From Candidatus Woesearchaeota archaeon (lineage in GTDB: Archaea > Nanobdellota > Nanobdellia > SCGC-AAA011-G17 > GW2011-AR17), in contig JAGWAA010000050.1 in assembly GCA_018302165.1 (NCBI GenBank), positions 1-8,429 on the forward strand: a stretch of 8,429 bases of DNA. The letters run 5' to 3'. Positions 1 through 6,280 of the stretch are shown here, piece by piece; the first letter of the stretch is position 1, and every line of letters starts with the position of its first letter. The notes below the pieces were generated by a model, which was not told where the DNA came from, did no database searches, and was given only the letters and a program-made list of their open reading frames with translations. The position numbers were made by a program, and so were the translations under genes.

Positions 1-384
1 ATTTTCATTATCAATGATTTTATCCACTTCAAGCACAGCTACAGTAGTTTTCCCAGTAAGATTCGCATTAGGATTAATTGTCAACCAAATCTGTTCATCA
101 TTGAAAATTCTTGTATTCAATACTCCTTCAACAACAATATCTTCTAATGATGCTGGATCATTCCTTAATGCAATTAAATAAGGTGTTTCATCATCCCCAA
201 CATATAACTGAACATAAGATTCATTTGCACTAACAACAGTCACATTAAACATCTCATTACCATTACTATAAACATAATTATTTTCTACATAAGTCTCAGG
301 TTCATTCAAAAAAATAAACACCCCAAACCCTAATAATAATCCTACTAAAACTAATATAACATAAGATAAATTATTGTCCTTCAT
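1..384 (-). CDS. Membrane-anchored extracytoplasmic protein, C-terminus outside window (partial)
   Basis: The frame is open from ATG at 384 to the window edge, giving 128 codons. The protein starts MKDNNLSYVILVLVGL, with a single hydrophobic segment at about residues 8-26 and then a soluble, acidic, beta-rich part with NVT, NES and NLT sequons, so it is probably anchored in the membrane and faces outward. No enzyme motif is seen. Residues around 'NDPASLEDIVVEG' and 'IWLTINPNAN' resemble 'TDPSELENYNVDI' and 'IYLSINPEEN' in the gene just upstream (451-936), so the two look like tandem diverged paralogues. The start overlaps by 14 bp the end of the repaired upstream frame, which fits translational coupling; GGAG lies about 14 nt upstream of the ATG. 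I recall similar uncharacterised proteins in Woesearchaeota, but the function is unknown. Being a gene is well supported; any role is not. Confidence 0.8.
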   Translation of the reverse strand, partial: MKDNNLSYVILVLVGLLLGFGVFIFLNEPETYVENNYVYSNGNEMFNVTVVSANESYVQLYVGDDETPYLIALRNDPASLEDIVVEGVLNTRIFNDEQIWLTINPNANLTGKTTVAVLEVDKIIDNEN

Positions 385-466
385 TTTCTACTACCACTCC
401 ATCCACAATTTTTAATAAATCTTGACCTTCAATAATCAAACAATTTCCATCTAAACTAACTTTGGT
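371..466 (-). pseudogene. Displaced C-terminal coding segment of the 451-936 gene
   Basis: This frame reads TKVSLDGNCLIIEGQ, then DLLKIVDGVVVENEGQ and a TAA at 371-373. It has no start of its own; TGA at 473-475 closes it upstream, and that stop lies within the duplicated repeat. It joins smoothly to the preceding gene if one 5-bp TTTCA unit is removed: GCA AAT GAA then ACC AAA GTT. Its stop overlaps the ATG at 384 by 14 bp, as expected for genes in one operon. I infer that it is the true C-terminus of the upstream protein, cut off by mutation, slipped-strand variation or an assembly error. Confidence 0.7.
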
Positions 467-936
467 TTCATTTCATTTGCTTCTCTTAAAATAATTACCC
501 CAATATAGGGAGTTGCATCCTCACAGGTTTTCAAAACCATATCACTACAAAGCTCATTATCCTCATAACAAGCTAATGAAATCTGTTCGAACTCAAAATT
601 ATTATACAAATCATTAATAGCATATTTTACATTCTCTTCTGGATTAATACTCAAATAAATCTTAGTCAAACTTTCAAACCCAGATATATCCACATTATAA
701 TTTTCTAATTCTGAAGGATCAGTCCAAATAATAATTTTATCCTTGCTATTATAAGCAACCCATCCTTGCCCAGTATTTACAAACTTCAAATCATTATAAA
801 CAACTTTTTCAGTATCATCTAACCCATAATACAAAGCACTCATAACCATGATAAATATAAAAAACAACCCAATAACAACAGTAAATATCTTCTTCTTTCT
901 TTCAGCAATCTCTTCTCTAGTTCTATACCTTCTCAT
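451..936 (-). CDS. Membrane-anchored extracytoplasmic protein, frameshifted near its C-terminus
   Basis: As read, the product is 161 residues from ATG at 936 (MRRYRTREEIAERKKK...). A TTG at 942 is in frame but less likely. A very basic N-terminus precedes one TM helix at about residues 17-38 and an outward-facing domain with three Cys (CYEDNELC, then KTC). The last residues, NEMKPKLV, appear to be a frameshift product. The genomic motif TTTCA is duplicated in tandem at 466-475; with one copy removed, the protein continues as NETKVSLDGNCLIIEG and ends at 371, giving 186 residues. That ending, with a hydrophobic strand around GNC-IIEG and a D-rich tail, matches what I remember of conserved Woesearchaeota proteins of this type. 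The domain is similar to that of the next gene (1-384). A T-rich stretch near 956-966 could be a weak promoter. The function is unknown. Confidence 0.8.
   Translation of the reverse strand: MRRYRTREEIAERKKKIFTVVIGLFFIFIMVMSALYYGLDDTEKVVYNDLKFVNTGQGWVAYNSKDKIIIWTDPSELENYNVDISGFESLTKIYLSINPEENVKYAINDLYNNFEFEQISLACYEDNELCSDMVLKTCEDATPYIGVIILREANEMKPKLV
466..475. repeat. 5-bp tandem duplication (TTTCA x2) causing a frameshift
   Basis: The plus strand reads TTTCA TTTCA TTTGC from 466 to 480. Two exact units sit inside the coding region of the 936-start gene, and a unit length of 5 changes the frame. One unit would restore a longer reading frame with a plausible C-terminus. Confidence 0.7.
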
Positions 937-960
937 AAACAATAGAAAAAATCTTAGAAT

Positions 961-1005
961 TAAAAAGGTTTTCTAAAAAAATAAAAAAATAAAAAGGTTT
1001 TAGCC
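961..1005 (-). terminator. Poly-T terminator after the S-layer gene, with a 12-bp direct repeat
   Basis: On the minus strand, directly after the S-layer stop, come runs of T (five, then seven, then seven, and again five), typical of archaeal factor-independent termination. The plus-strand motif TAAAAAGGTTTT occurs twice, at 961-972 and 990-1001, so each copy delivers a T-run preceded by AAAACC. This arrangement looks like a doubled terminator and insulates the downstream pair from a probably very strong transcript. Confidence 0.65.
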
Positions 1006-3226
1006 TTAGATAGCTTCTACGTTAATGTCTTCTAGACTAGTTCCACTAACCATAACTTCGGAACCACTAAAGTCGTAATCACTATAGCTCAATAAAGCTT
1101 TTGCAGCTCTTCTTGTGTCTTCACCGGAAGTACCAGCTACTAACATTGCTACTTTGTCTCCATTTTCAGCTAATTTAATTACAGCTTCACCTTCTGCGTA
1201 AGCCCAACTTTCACAAGTCATATCAAACAAGTCTTCAACCAATGCGTTAGCACATGGTCCACCTACAAGGATTAAGTTGTAAGCACTTGCACTTGATACT
1301 TCTGAAGCAAACTTGGTTACAGGTGTAACTTGTACTGGAACGTATGTTACATCTCCACTAGAAACAGTTGAACTTGTTCCTTTAATTACGATGTTTGCTT
1401 TTACTTGGTCTTGTGGAATACTCAATACAACCTTATCCGAACTGGAAGAACTCTTTGGATCACTGATGATAATACCATAAGCAGTTCTATGGTCTTCATC
1501 TTTTGCTCCAATATTGAGTGCAGATTGATTACCCCAAGTTAACTCACTACCTTCTTCAGTAGCAGCTGTGTCCCCTAAACTCTCAAAGGAACCATTAACA
1601 GCAGTTAAACCCCAATTCATCTTAATATCATCGTAACCTTCCCAGAGATCACCAGAGGTAGAATCACCAATAATATCAAGACTCAAGTTAATTTCAGTTC
1701 CCTGACCAGAAGTCATAGCCTTATATCCAACAGTTTCTAATTGAATATTTGTGTCTTTAGTATTCCCATAGTTTATCCTCAAGATTTCAACACCTGAAGC
1801 TGAAGCGTTGACTTGTCCATACAACTTTACCTTAGAATCAGCTGAATCTTTATAGAACACACCAATCCACTTGTTATTAACTAACAATGAACCAGCAGCA
1901 TCTCCCATCTCTTCACCAGCACCAGAACTTCCAGTATATAACCAGACTTCCTTAACTCTTACAGTACTAGTTACATTGTCATTAGAACTTACATTAGTAG
2001 AACTATATGCCAACAATTCGATACCTTCACTAACAGTAGTTGCCAATCTTACAACCTTTACAGATTCATTTCCAGTACCAATAGGCAATGAAAGATCTTC
2101 CGTATCAATTTCAAAGGTATAAGTTGCATAATCTTCAGCAGCTACACTCAAACTATCAAAACAAATTTGCACATAGTCGTTTGGTAAATCTATACATGAC
2201 CCAACTACAACTGCATCATCTTCATCATCGTAAACAAAGTCGTTTTCAATAGAGAAGTTTTGTGCAGTACCTTTAGTAGCTAAACCTTCTAAGTTCCAAA
2301 CCCAATTTGGTTCATCAGTATTTTCACCAATAAAAGCATCTCCATCAAGATACGTTTCAGCAGATTGTACTCCTACAATGATGTTTGCTGAAGATTCTGC
2401 TCTTTCAGTTCTACTGAATACATCATCAACAGTAATTTCTACACCATTTACAGTTGAGGTTGATCCATCAGTAATAATTTTACTGGTTCCATCAACATCA
2501 ACAACTGCAGAAGTTGAAGAAACATCTTGCAATGTAATTGTCTTTGTTACACCACTAATTTCTACTTCAAAACTTTCACCAGCACTTAAGTAGTGTTCTT
2601 CTCCAACATAAGCAGTAAACCTATCATGAGTACTTGGTACACTAGTAACCTTCAAAGGATTACCTAAAAATTCAATGTTTAAAGGGTCTGATGAAGTTGC
2701 TAAAGACAAGTTTATAGATTCATCAAACTTGTAAGCAAATTTGATTACATCTCTATTATTAACTTCCAAATATACATCTGACTTATAATCATCATCAGAA
2801 CTAGTCAAACTTGTTCCAATAACTGGATTCACTCTACTAACCATTTGCAATTCTTCAGATGTATCATATTCTTTACTTTGGAATGTTATTGTTCCATCAA
2901 ATAAATTTGCTACATCATCATCTTGCATTGTTGTATCAAATAAACTGGTGTTAGTCAATCCTAATCCTAAAGGAACAGTGTCAGTTACACCACCAGTAAC
3001 ACTTACTGATGTAGAATCTGATTCAACTGCGACTTTTGATTCAAATTGTAAACCACTAGTAATATCTGCGATACCTAAAGTATCTGCTGCGTCTGCATCA
3101 TCTCCAACAACTAATACATTAGTTGAGTCAAGCCATAGCTCCTGTCATTGTTGCTCCTACCATTGCAACACCGGTTCCTATAGCGGCAATTCTTTTAATT
3201 GTTTTTCTTATAAATTTTTCTTGCAT
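1006..3226 (-). CDS. S-layer protein, MJ class, with a +1 frameshift after the signal peptide
   Basis: The main surface-lattice protein, about 739 residues if both parts are joined. Part one (3226-3131) is a 32-residue signal peptide, MQEKFIRKTIKRIAAIGTG... ending GATMTGAMA, after a strong GGAGGTG ribosome site. TGA follows at 3130-3128. Part two, one base on, is open from GAC at 3129 to TAA at 1006 (707 residues) and begins DSTNVLVVGDDADAAD, the N-terminal strand and helix typical of mature MJ-class S-layer proteins. Roughly residues 210-270 form a beta domain (AGESFEVEISGV...). The C-terminus has GGPCANALVEDL, EGEAVIKLAENG, LVAGTSGEDTRRAAKALL and VMVSGTSLEDINVEAI, matching the S_layer_C region. 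Many N-x-S/T sequons are present. It seems richer in G/C than its neighbours, as expected for a highly expressed gene. An ORF caller would report a truncated version from TTG at 2958; the homology-like frame extends further upstream. Confidence 0.85.
3127..3142 (-). other. Frame-change site in the S-layer gene (AGGAG...GCT TGA C)
   Basis: The minus strand reads AGGAG, five bases (CTATG), GCT, TGA, C. Reading must move +1 here (GCT, skip T, GAC) to connect the signal peptide with the mature protein; a second in-frame stop (TAA) follows three codons later, so readthrough cannot replace the shift. The layout of an SD-like element, a sense codon and UGA-C resembles the bacterial prfB +1 site. However, GCU to CUU re-pairing by tRNA-Ala is poor. 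A plain indel or an assembly error is an equally good or better explanation. Confidence 0.5.
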
Positions 3227-3231
3227 TTTTA

Positions 3232-3255
3232 CACAACACCTCCCTGTGTGTGATT
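3232..3255 (-). promoter_or_regulatory. Strong SD in a possible hairpin loop before the S-layer start
   Basis: The minus strand has ACACA-GGGAGGTGT-TGTGT ending a few bases before the ATG at 3226. GGAGGTG is a near-perfect Shine-Dalgarno about 10 nt from the start and decides this start codon. The flanking ACACA/TGTGT can form a 5-bp stem that leaves the SD in the loop. The SD is well supported; the stem is weak. Confidence 0.65.
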
Positions 3256-3363
3256 GATAATAGATTTATTTCCTTTCGCAAATTTATTCTGCGTGTAACG
3301 TCATCACTGTTTTTATCAAAGTCACTTTTATCATAAATCTTTACTCTATTTCTTTCTGGAAGA

Positions 3364-3371
3364 TTTATAAA
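3364..3371 (-). promoter_or_regulatory. TATA box of the S-layer gene
   Basis: TTTATAAA is a perfect palindromic archaeal TATA box. In the minus direction transcription would start near 3342, leaving a leader of about 115 nt before ATG 3226. Because the box is symmetric it could also fire in the plus direction, but no gene follows there. Confidence 0.6.
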
Positions 3372-3556
3372 CATTCATCTACTCCAGAACATAGATTAAG
3401 GCTAAAAGAGCCAAATTCAATACAATAGAGGCTTAGATTTTTCATCTAGAGGAGTAATCTATACAAAATATTTTCACTCTTTATTAGAATAACAACGGAA
3501 ATATGTCCCAAACACCTAAATTATAGCACTATACAACCACTATTGGATTCCACTAA

Positions 3557-3979
3557 TTAGTAACAAATAAGGAGTCTTACATCAATTCCTTCGACTATAT
3601 AATCATCAGCAAGAGTATTCCCAATACACGTGCTTGGTGAATACAATTCTTCTCCAATATAAAACATATATTCATCTTCTTCCCAACCATTCAAAGAAAC
3701 GATTTCAGCAACTTCTCTCTCGACAACATCACAAGCATTCTCTCCACAAGCAAACCCATCCCCAGCACAAGCTTTGATTGCATCTCCTAAATTTTCATCA
3801 TCACAAATAGTTTGCTTCTTAATTACATTCAATAGATTAGACACTTCTAAATTTAATTCTGCCTCACCTGTCAAATCTGAATCACTATTACTAGCAAACC
3901 TAAAATAAAATACTAATCCAAAAAATAATAACAATATAATCACCATGAATCCAATGATCTCAGTCTGCCCTTTTTTCAT
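3557..3979 (-). CDS. Pilin-like extracytoplasmic protein, fourth gene of the operon
   Basis: A 140-residue protein, MKKGQTEIIGFMVIILLLFFG..., with a class III signal: KKG at residues 2-4, probable cleavage before Gln5, then one hydrophobic helix to about residue 27. The outer part has Cys at ...QTICDDE, IKACAGDGFACGENACDVV, STCIGN and the terminal LLICY, so disulfides are likely. The start is set by the ATGA overlap with the preceding gene and a GAGGTG ribosome site 5-6 nt upstream. In archaea, prepilin peptidases (PibD/EppA/FlaK type) process such N-termini and the helices pack in a filament or pseudopilus. I know similar short DPANN proteins beginning KKGQTEI, uncharacterised. No peptidase or ATPase gene lies in the window. 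The signal-class call is confident; filament assembly is inferred. Confidence 0.85.
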   Translation of the reverse strand: MKKGQTEIIGFMVIILLLFFGLVFYFRFASNSDSDLTGEAELNLEVSNLLNVIKKQTICDDENLGDAIKACAGDGFACGENACDVVEREVAEIVSLNGWEEDEYMFYIGEELYSPSTCIGNTLADDYIVEGIDVRLLICY

Positions 3980-4491
3980 TGTAACACCTCGATAACTAAC
4001 TTTCCAAACTTATAGCTCTCATCTAAAGGATAATACAAAGAAACAGGTGTTGAGATAATAACTTTTGAAGTATAATCAAATTCATTTTCAAAAAAATAAT
4101 AATAACTACAATCTGGATAAGTACTTTGTGTACAAGTCCCATTAGTTACACTCGGATAAAGCTCAACAAAATAAACTTTTTGATCACAATTCGCATTAAA
4201 AAATTCTTGATATATCCTCGACGCATCAAAAACTAATAATTTACTTGTATCAATACAATCTTCTCTATTTGCATTAACACTACACTGAATTTCAGGCATA
4301 GAAGTTATAGAGGATAACATTACTGTATTCGATAACAAACAACTAGTATCAGCTTTTTCTTCAATACTACTCAACTGAAACTTGAAAAAGAATCCTAGCC
4401 CGACCATAAGTACAATAATAAAAACTAATGCAACCATCATGGTTTCCATCATTTGCAATTCCCCTTTTTTAGTAAACTTCAGGACAATCAC
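3976..4491 (-). CDS. Pilin-like extracytoplasmic protein, third gene of the operon
   Basis: The product is about 171 residues from GTG 4491 (MIVLKFTKKGELQMMETMM...); GTG 4494 is equally possible. An ATG inside (MMETMMVALV) has a better GGGG ribosome site, but using it would lose the KKGE pilin-type recognition motif at residues 8-11, so I prefer the GTG. One helix follows (VALVFIIVLMVGLGFFF), then an outer domain with Cys in SCLLS, IQCSVN, EDCIDT, NANCDQ, GTCTQ and PDCSYY. The segment ISTPVSLYYPLDESYKFG near the end is, from memory, a signature of homologues in Woesearchaeota. It overlaps the preceding gene by 23-26 bp and the next by 4 bp, so translation is probably coupled. The exact function is unknown. 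Confidence 0.8.
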   Translation of the reverse strand: MIVLKFTKKGELQMMETMMVALVFIIVLMVGLGFFFKFQLSSIEEKADTSCLLSNTVMLSSITSMPEIQCSVNANREDCIDTSKLLVFDASRIYQEFFNANCDQKVYFVELYPSVTNGTCTQSTYPDCSYYYFFENEFDYTSKVIISTPVSLYYPLDESYKFGKLVIEVLQ

Positions 4492-5461
4492 CACCTAATT
4501 TTTGATTTTCTTCTTCAACATTCTCAATATTAGTTACATAGACACTATATCCATCATTCCCAAGTATACTCATATACGAACTTAAAGCAGATTTAATCAA
4601 AGTATATTCACATTCAGGCAATTTCGTCTCTAATAATTTAGATTTCTCAAGATATACATTTGAAACTCTACTCACTTTTTCCAAAACTAAATCATAATTA
4701 TAACTATACATATAAGCATCCCCAGAAATCATTGCACCAATCAATAACGGATAACTTAAGTAAGTAACTTGAGAACTATCTGGATAAACAACATACCCAG
4801 AACTATAATCTTCTTCAGAGGATATAACATATAATATTTCATAAGCATTAAAATTACTTTGAATAGTACTTAATACAGAATCATATTTTGTAAAGAAAAC
4901 AAATCTTACATTATCATAATTATTTGACGCACCAATTAAATCCTGAACATTTGCATTAATATCATTAACATCAACAGAATATTTTGGTAAATTTGTTGGA
5001 ATAGAATTATAAGAATTAATCAACTCTTCAACAACTTCTTCAGTATTCGAATCATACACTAATATATATAAGGTATTTCCATCATCAACATAAAAAACAT
5101 TCCCAACACGATAAGGTAATTCTAAAGATTTAGTCGAAATTAAAATTTCTCTTCCTTCAACAAGATAAGGTGCATAAACAATATGATCAATTTGTTTAGT
5201 TTGTTCATTACTAATAACTTTCCCTTCATAAACCCTAAACGAACTTTCTTTATTAAAAGATAAAGTTTTTTCTGCAGAATCCGACGCTGAAAATGCTGCA
5301 AATTCATCATTCAAAGAATTAACTAACCCTGCAGCCCCAATACTTTCTCCAAACCCCATGAATTTATATGCAAACCCTACAAAGAACATAAAAATTATTC
5401 CACCAATAATAATCGCAAAGATATAATTAAAACTAGAAGACATCTGCGCTTTATTTTGCAT
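4469..5461 (-). CDS. Pilin-like extracytoplasmic protein with a large outer domain, second gene of the operon
   Basis: At 330 residues this is the largest of the four. It begins MQNKAQMSSSFNYIFAIIIGG: a KAQ variant of the class III signal (Lys4-Ala5-Gln6) followed by a helix at about residues 13-33. The outer domain of nearly 300 residues is acidic and mixed alpha/beta, with a hydrophobic strand RFVFFTKYDSV, a later ILYVISSEE strand, and a helical C-terminal third (VLEKVSRVSNVYLEKSKLL) ending with Cys in LPECEYTL and GGDCPEVY. No catalytic motif was recognised. Being much bigger than its partners, it is a candidate for a tip or initiator subunit, but that is inference only. It overlaps the first gene by 11 bp. 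Confidence 0.8.
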   Translation of the reverse strand: MQNKAQMSSSFNYIFAIIIGGIIFMFFVGFAYKFMGFGESIGAAGLVNSLNDEFAAFSASDSAEKTLSFNKESSFRVYEGKVISNEQTKQIDHIVYAPYLVEGREILISTKSLELPYRVGNVFYVDDGNTLYILVYDSNTEEVVEELINSYNSIPTNLPKYSVDVNDINANVQDLIGASNNYDNVRFVFFTKYDSVLSTIQSNFNAYEILYVISSEEDYSSGYVVYPDSSQVTYLSYPLLIGAMISGDAYMYSYNYDLVLEKVSRVSNVYLEKSKLLETKLPECEYTLIKSALSSYMSILGNDGYSVYVTNIENVEEENQKLGGDCPEVY

Positions 5462-5948
5462 AGTGCTCTACTCCCACATAATCCTTCCCAGCACTTATAA
5501 CAATACTTTGTCCATTACTAACACATTGTGGATTTCCATTTATCGTCTTAAAATCATTAATTTCTAATCTTGTTTGATCAAAAACACCCTGTGGAAAAAC
5601 ATAAACATTAAACTGTGATGTTTTTACTAAATCAAATGTAGCTTCAAAAGTTTCATCACAATCCTCACCATTTAATTTACAATCCAAAGTTTGCGAAGAA
5701 TCATAAAAACAAATTGCTTCAACATCCTCAGAAAAAGACATTGAATAAACTTTAGCGCTTCCAATATCATAATTACTAAACAAATCAATACTATTATCCA
5801 AATCTTTTAGATTATCTAAAAATTCAATATAATCAGCTTCAGAAGTTAAATCCAAAATTATTTTAGTACCATACAATAAAATAAACGCACCTACAATTAA
5901 CCCAAAAACTAAAATCAATGGTAATCCTAATAACTGCCCTCTTTTCAT
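5451..5948 (-). CDS. Pilin-like extracytoplasmic protein, first gene of the operon
   Basis: A 165-residue protein beginning MKRGQLLGLPLILVFGLIVG, a KRG-Q class III signal followed by one helix to about residue 29. The outer domain contains VEAICFYDSSQTLDC, GEDCDETFEATFDL, a QFNVYVFPQGVFDQ strand region and NPQCVSNGQSIVIS. I remember the same blocks (KRGQ-LGLPL, CFYDSS, VYVFP-GLF, PQCVSNG) in uncharacterised Woesearchaeota/Pacearchaeota proteins, so the family is probably widespread there. A TATA box 27 bp upstream of the ATG suggests a leaderless message for the whole four-gene operon. The fixed gene order and overlapping starts point to equimolar subunits of one envelope complex. Confidence 0.85.
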   Translation of the reverse strand: MKRGQLLGLPLILVFGLIVGAFILLYGTKIILDLTSEADYIEFLDNLKDLDNSIDLFSNYDIGSAKVYSMSFSEDVEAICFYDSSQTLDCKLNGEDCDETFEATFDLVKTSQFNVYVFPQGVFDQTRLEINDFKTINGNPQCVSNGQSIVISAGKDYVGVEHYAK

Positions 5949-5971
5949 TTTTATAACAAAAACAAAACAAG

Positions 5972-5979
5972 TTTATAAG
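5972..5979 (-). promoter_or_regulatory. TATA box of the pilin-like operon, leaderless start
   Basis: The minus strand carries CTTATAAAC centred about 27 bp before ATG 5948. In archaea the TATA centre lies about 25-27 bp before the transcription start, so the transcript should begin at or within a couple of bases of the ATG. There is no ribosome site upstream, which fits. Confidence 0.65.
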
Positions 5980-6024
5980 ATTTTCTTCAAAAAACTATTT
6001 TAATTTCTTTTTTTCTTTAGGAAT

Positions 6025-6210
6025 TTATTGAATTAATCTCAAGATTTGTTCAGTATCACCAACATCAGTAAGATAATATTTTCCATCTGAAGATAGCAAT
6101 TTCAGTTGTCCGATATTTGCGGACAACTCAGAACCTTCAATTAAAAGTTTAGATTTTAAGTCAGCCCAATATTTTCTAGGTCTTGGACTATCAGTCAAAA
6201 TTCCAATTAC
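6025..6210 (-). pseudogene. BRO-N / antirepressor-like protein fragment
   Basis: Sixty-one codons read VIGILTDSPRPRKYWADLK, later ELSANIGQLKLLSSDGKYY, then LTDVGDTEQILRLIQ and TAA. These blocks (LTDSxxPRxYW, QLKLxxxDGKxYxTD, TExIxRLIQ) are the hallmark of the BRO-N domain of phage antirepressors and DinD-like proteins. The fragment has no start codon in a proper place: a TAA sits just before it at 6211-6213, and the usual N-terminal part is missing. Family members normally continue IQSIPSPKAEPFK; here TAA stands where Ser is expected and the frame goes on as IPKEKKKLK before another stop at 5995, so a one-base nonsense change fits. It is a remnant of a mobile or viral gene next to a toxin-antitoxin pair. 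Confidence 0.7.
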
Positions 6211-6235
6211 TTAAATCAATATATTAAACAAAAGA

Positions 6236-6243
6236 TTTATATA
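6236..6243 (+). promoter_or_regulatory. TATA box of the MNT-HEPN operon
   Basis: TTTATATA, preceded by the purine-rich AAAAGA (a BRE-like element), predicts transcription from about 6265. The GTG at 6251 would lie upstream of this start, so translation most likely begins at ATG 6281, leaving a leader of about 16 nt with a weak AGTGA ribosome site. Confidence 0.6.
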
Positions 6244-6279
6244 CTAAAAAGTGAACAGATATACACTAAAAAGTGAACA
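6243..6279. repeat. 22-bp-spaced direct repeat, likely operator
   Basis: ACTAAAAAGTGAACA occurs exactly at 6243-6257 and again at 6265-6279. The period of 22 bp is about two helical turns, so two bound proteins would sit on the same DNA face. The copies lie between the TATA box and the ATG, an ideal place for repression, probably by the HTH-containing MNT protein they precede. Confidence 0.6.
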
Positions 6280-6280
6280 T

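Larger units (their letters stand above)
3227..3556. other. Intergenic region: S-layer leader and 3' end of the pilin-like operon
   Basis: These 330 bp hold the S-layer promoter and leader (about 3227-3370) and the untranslated end of the pilin-like operon (about 3373-3556). In the leader there is a 16-codon open frame, ATG 3334 to TAA 3284 (MIKVTLIKTVMTLHAE), without a clear ribosome site. In 3395-3450 only short hairpins are visible: GGCT-AAAAG-AGCC and TAGAT-TTTTC-ATCTA. No tRNA, CRISPR or convincing terminator was seen. Confidence 0.5.

Noticed and set aside
1871..2122. Plus-strand open frame of 83 codons
   Set aside because: It lies antisense within the S-layer gene, with low-complexity S/T/L/V composition reflecting that gene's codons, and has no ribosome site.
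2378..2593. Plus-strand open frame of 71 codons
   Set aside because: Antisense shadow of the S-layer coding region with no promoter or domain.
3128..3130. Stop-codon recoding (UGA read as an amino acid) to explain the S-layer break
   Set aside because: The downstream coding frame is shifted by one base and a second stop (TAA) follows in the original frame; TGA also ends the gene at 3976 as a normal stop.
2948..3253. Plus-strand open frame of 101 codons
   Set aside because: It is antisense to the S-layer signal peptide and mature N-terminus; the minus-strand reading gives a clear signal peptide instead.
3300..3312. C-box-like GTGATGA in the S-layer leader (C/D box RNA)
   Set aside because: No D box (CTGA) at suitable distance and no terminal stem.
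3395..3450. Short hairpins as an ncRNA or terminator
   Set aside because: Stems of only 4-5 bp without G/C-rich extension or T-run; not distinguishable from chance in AT-rich DNA.
6251..6280. GTG 6251 as start of the MNT gene
   Set aside because: It lies upstream of the transcription start predicted from the TATA box at 6236-6243 and within the operator-like repeat; ATG 6281 fits better.
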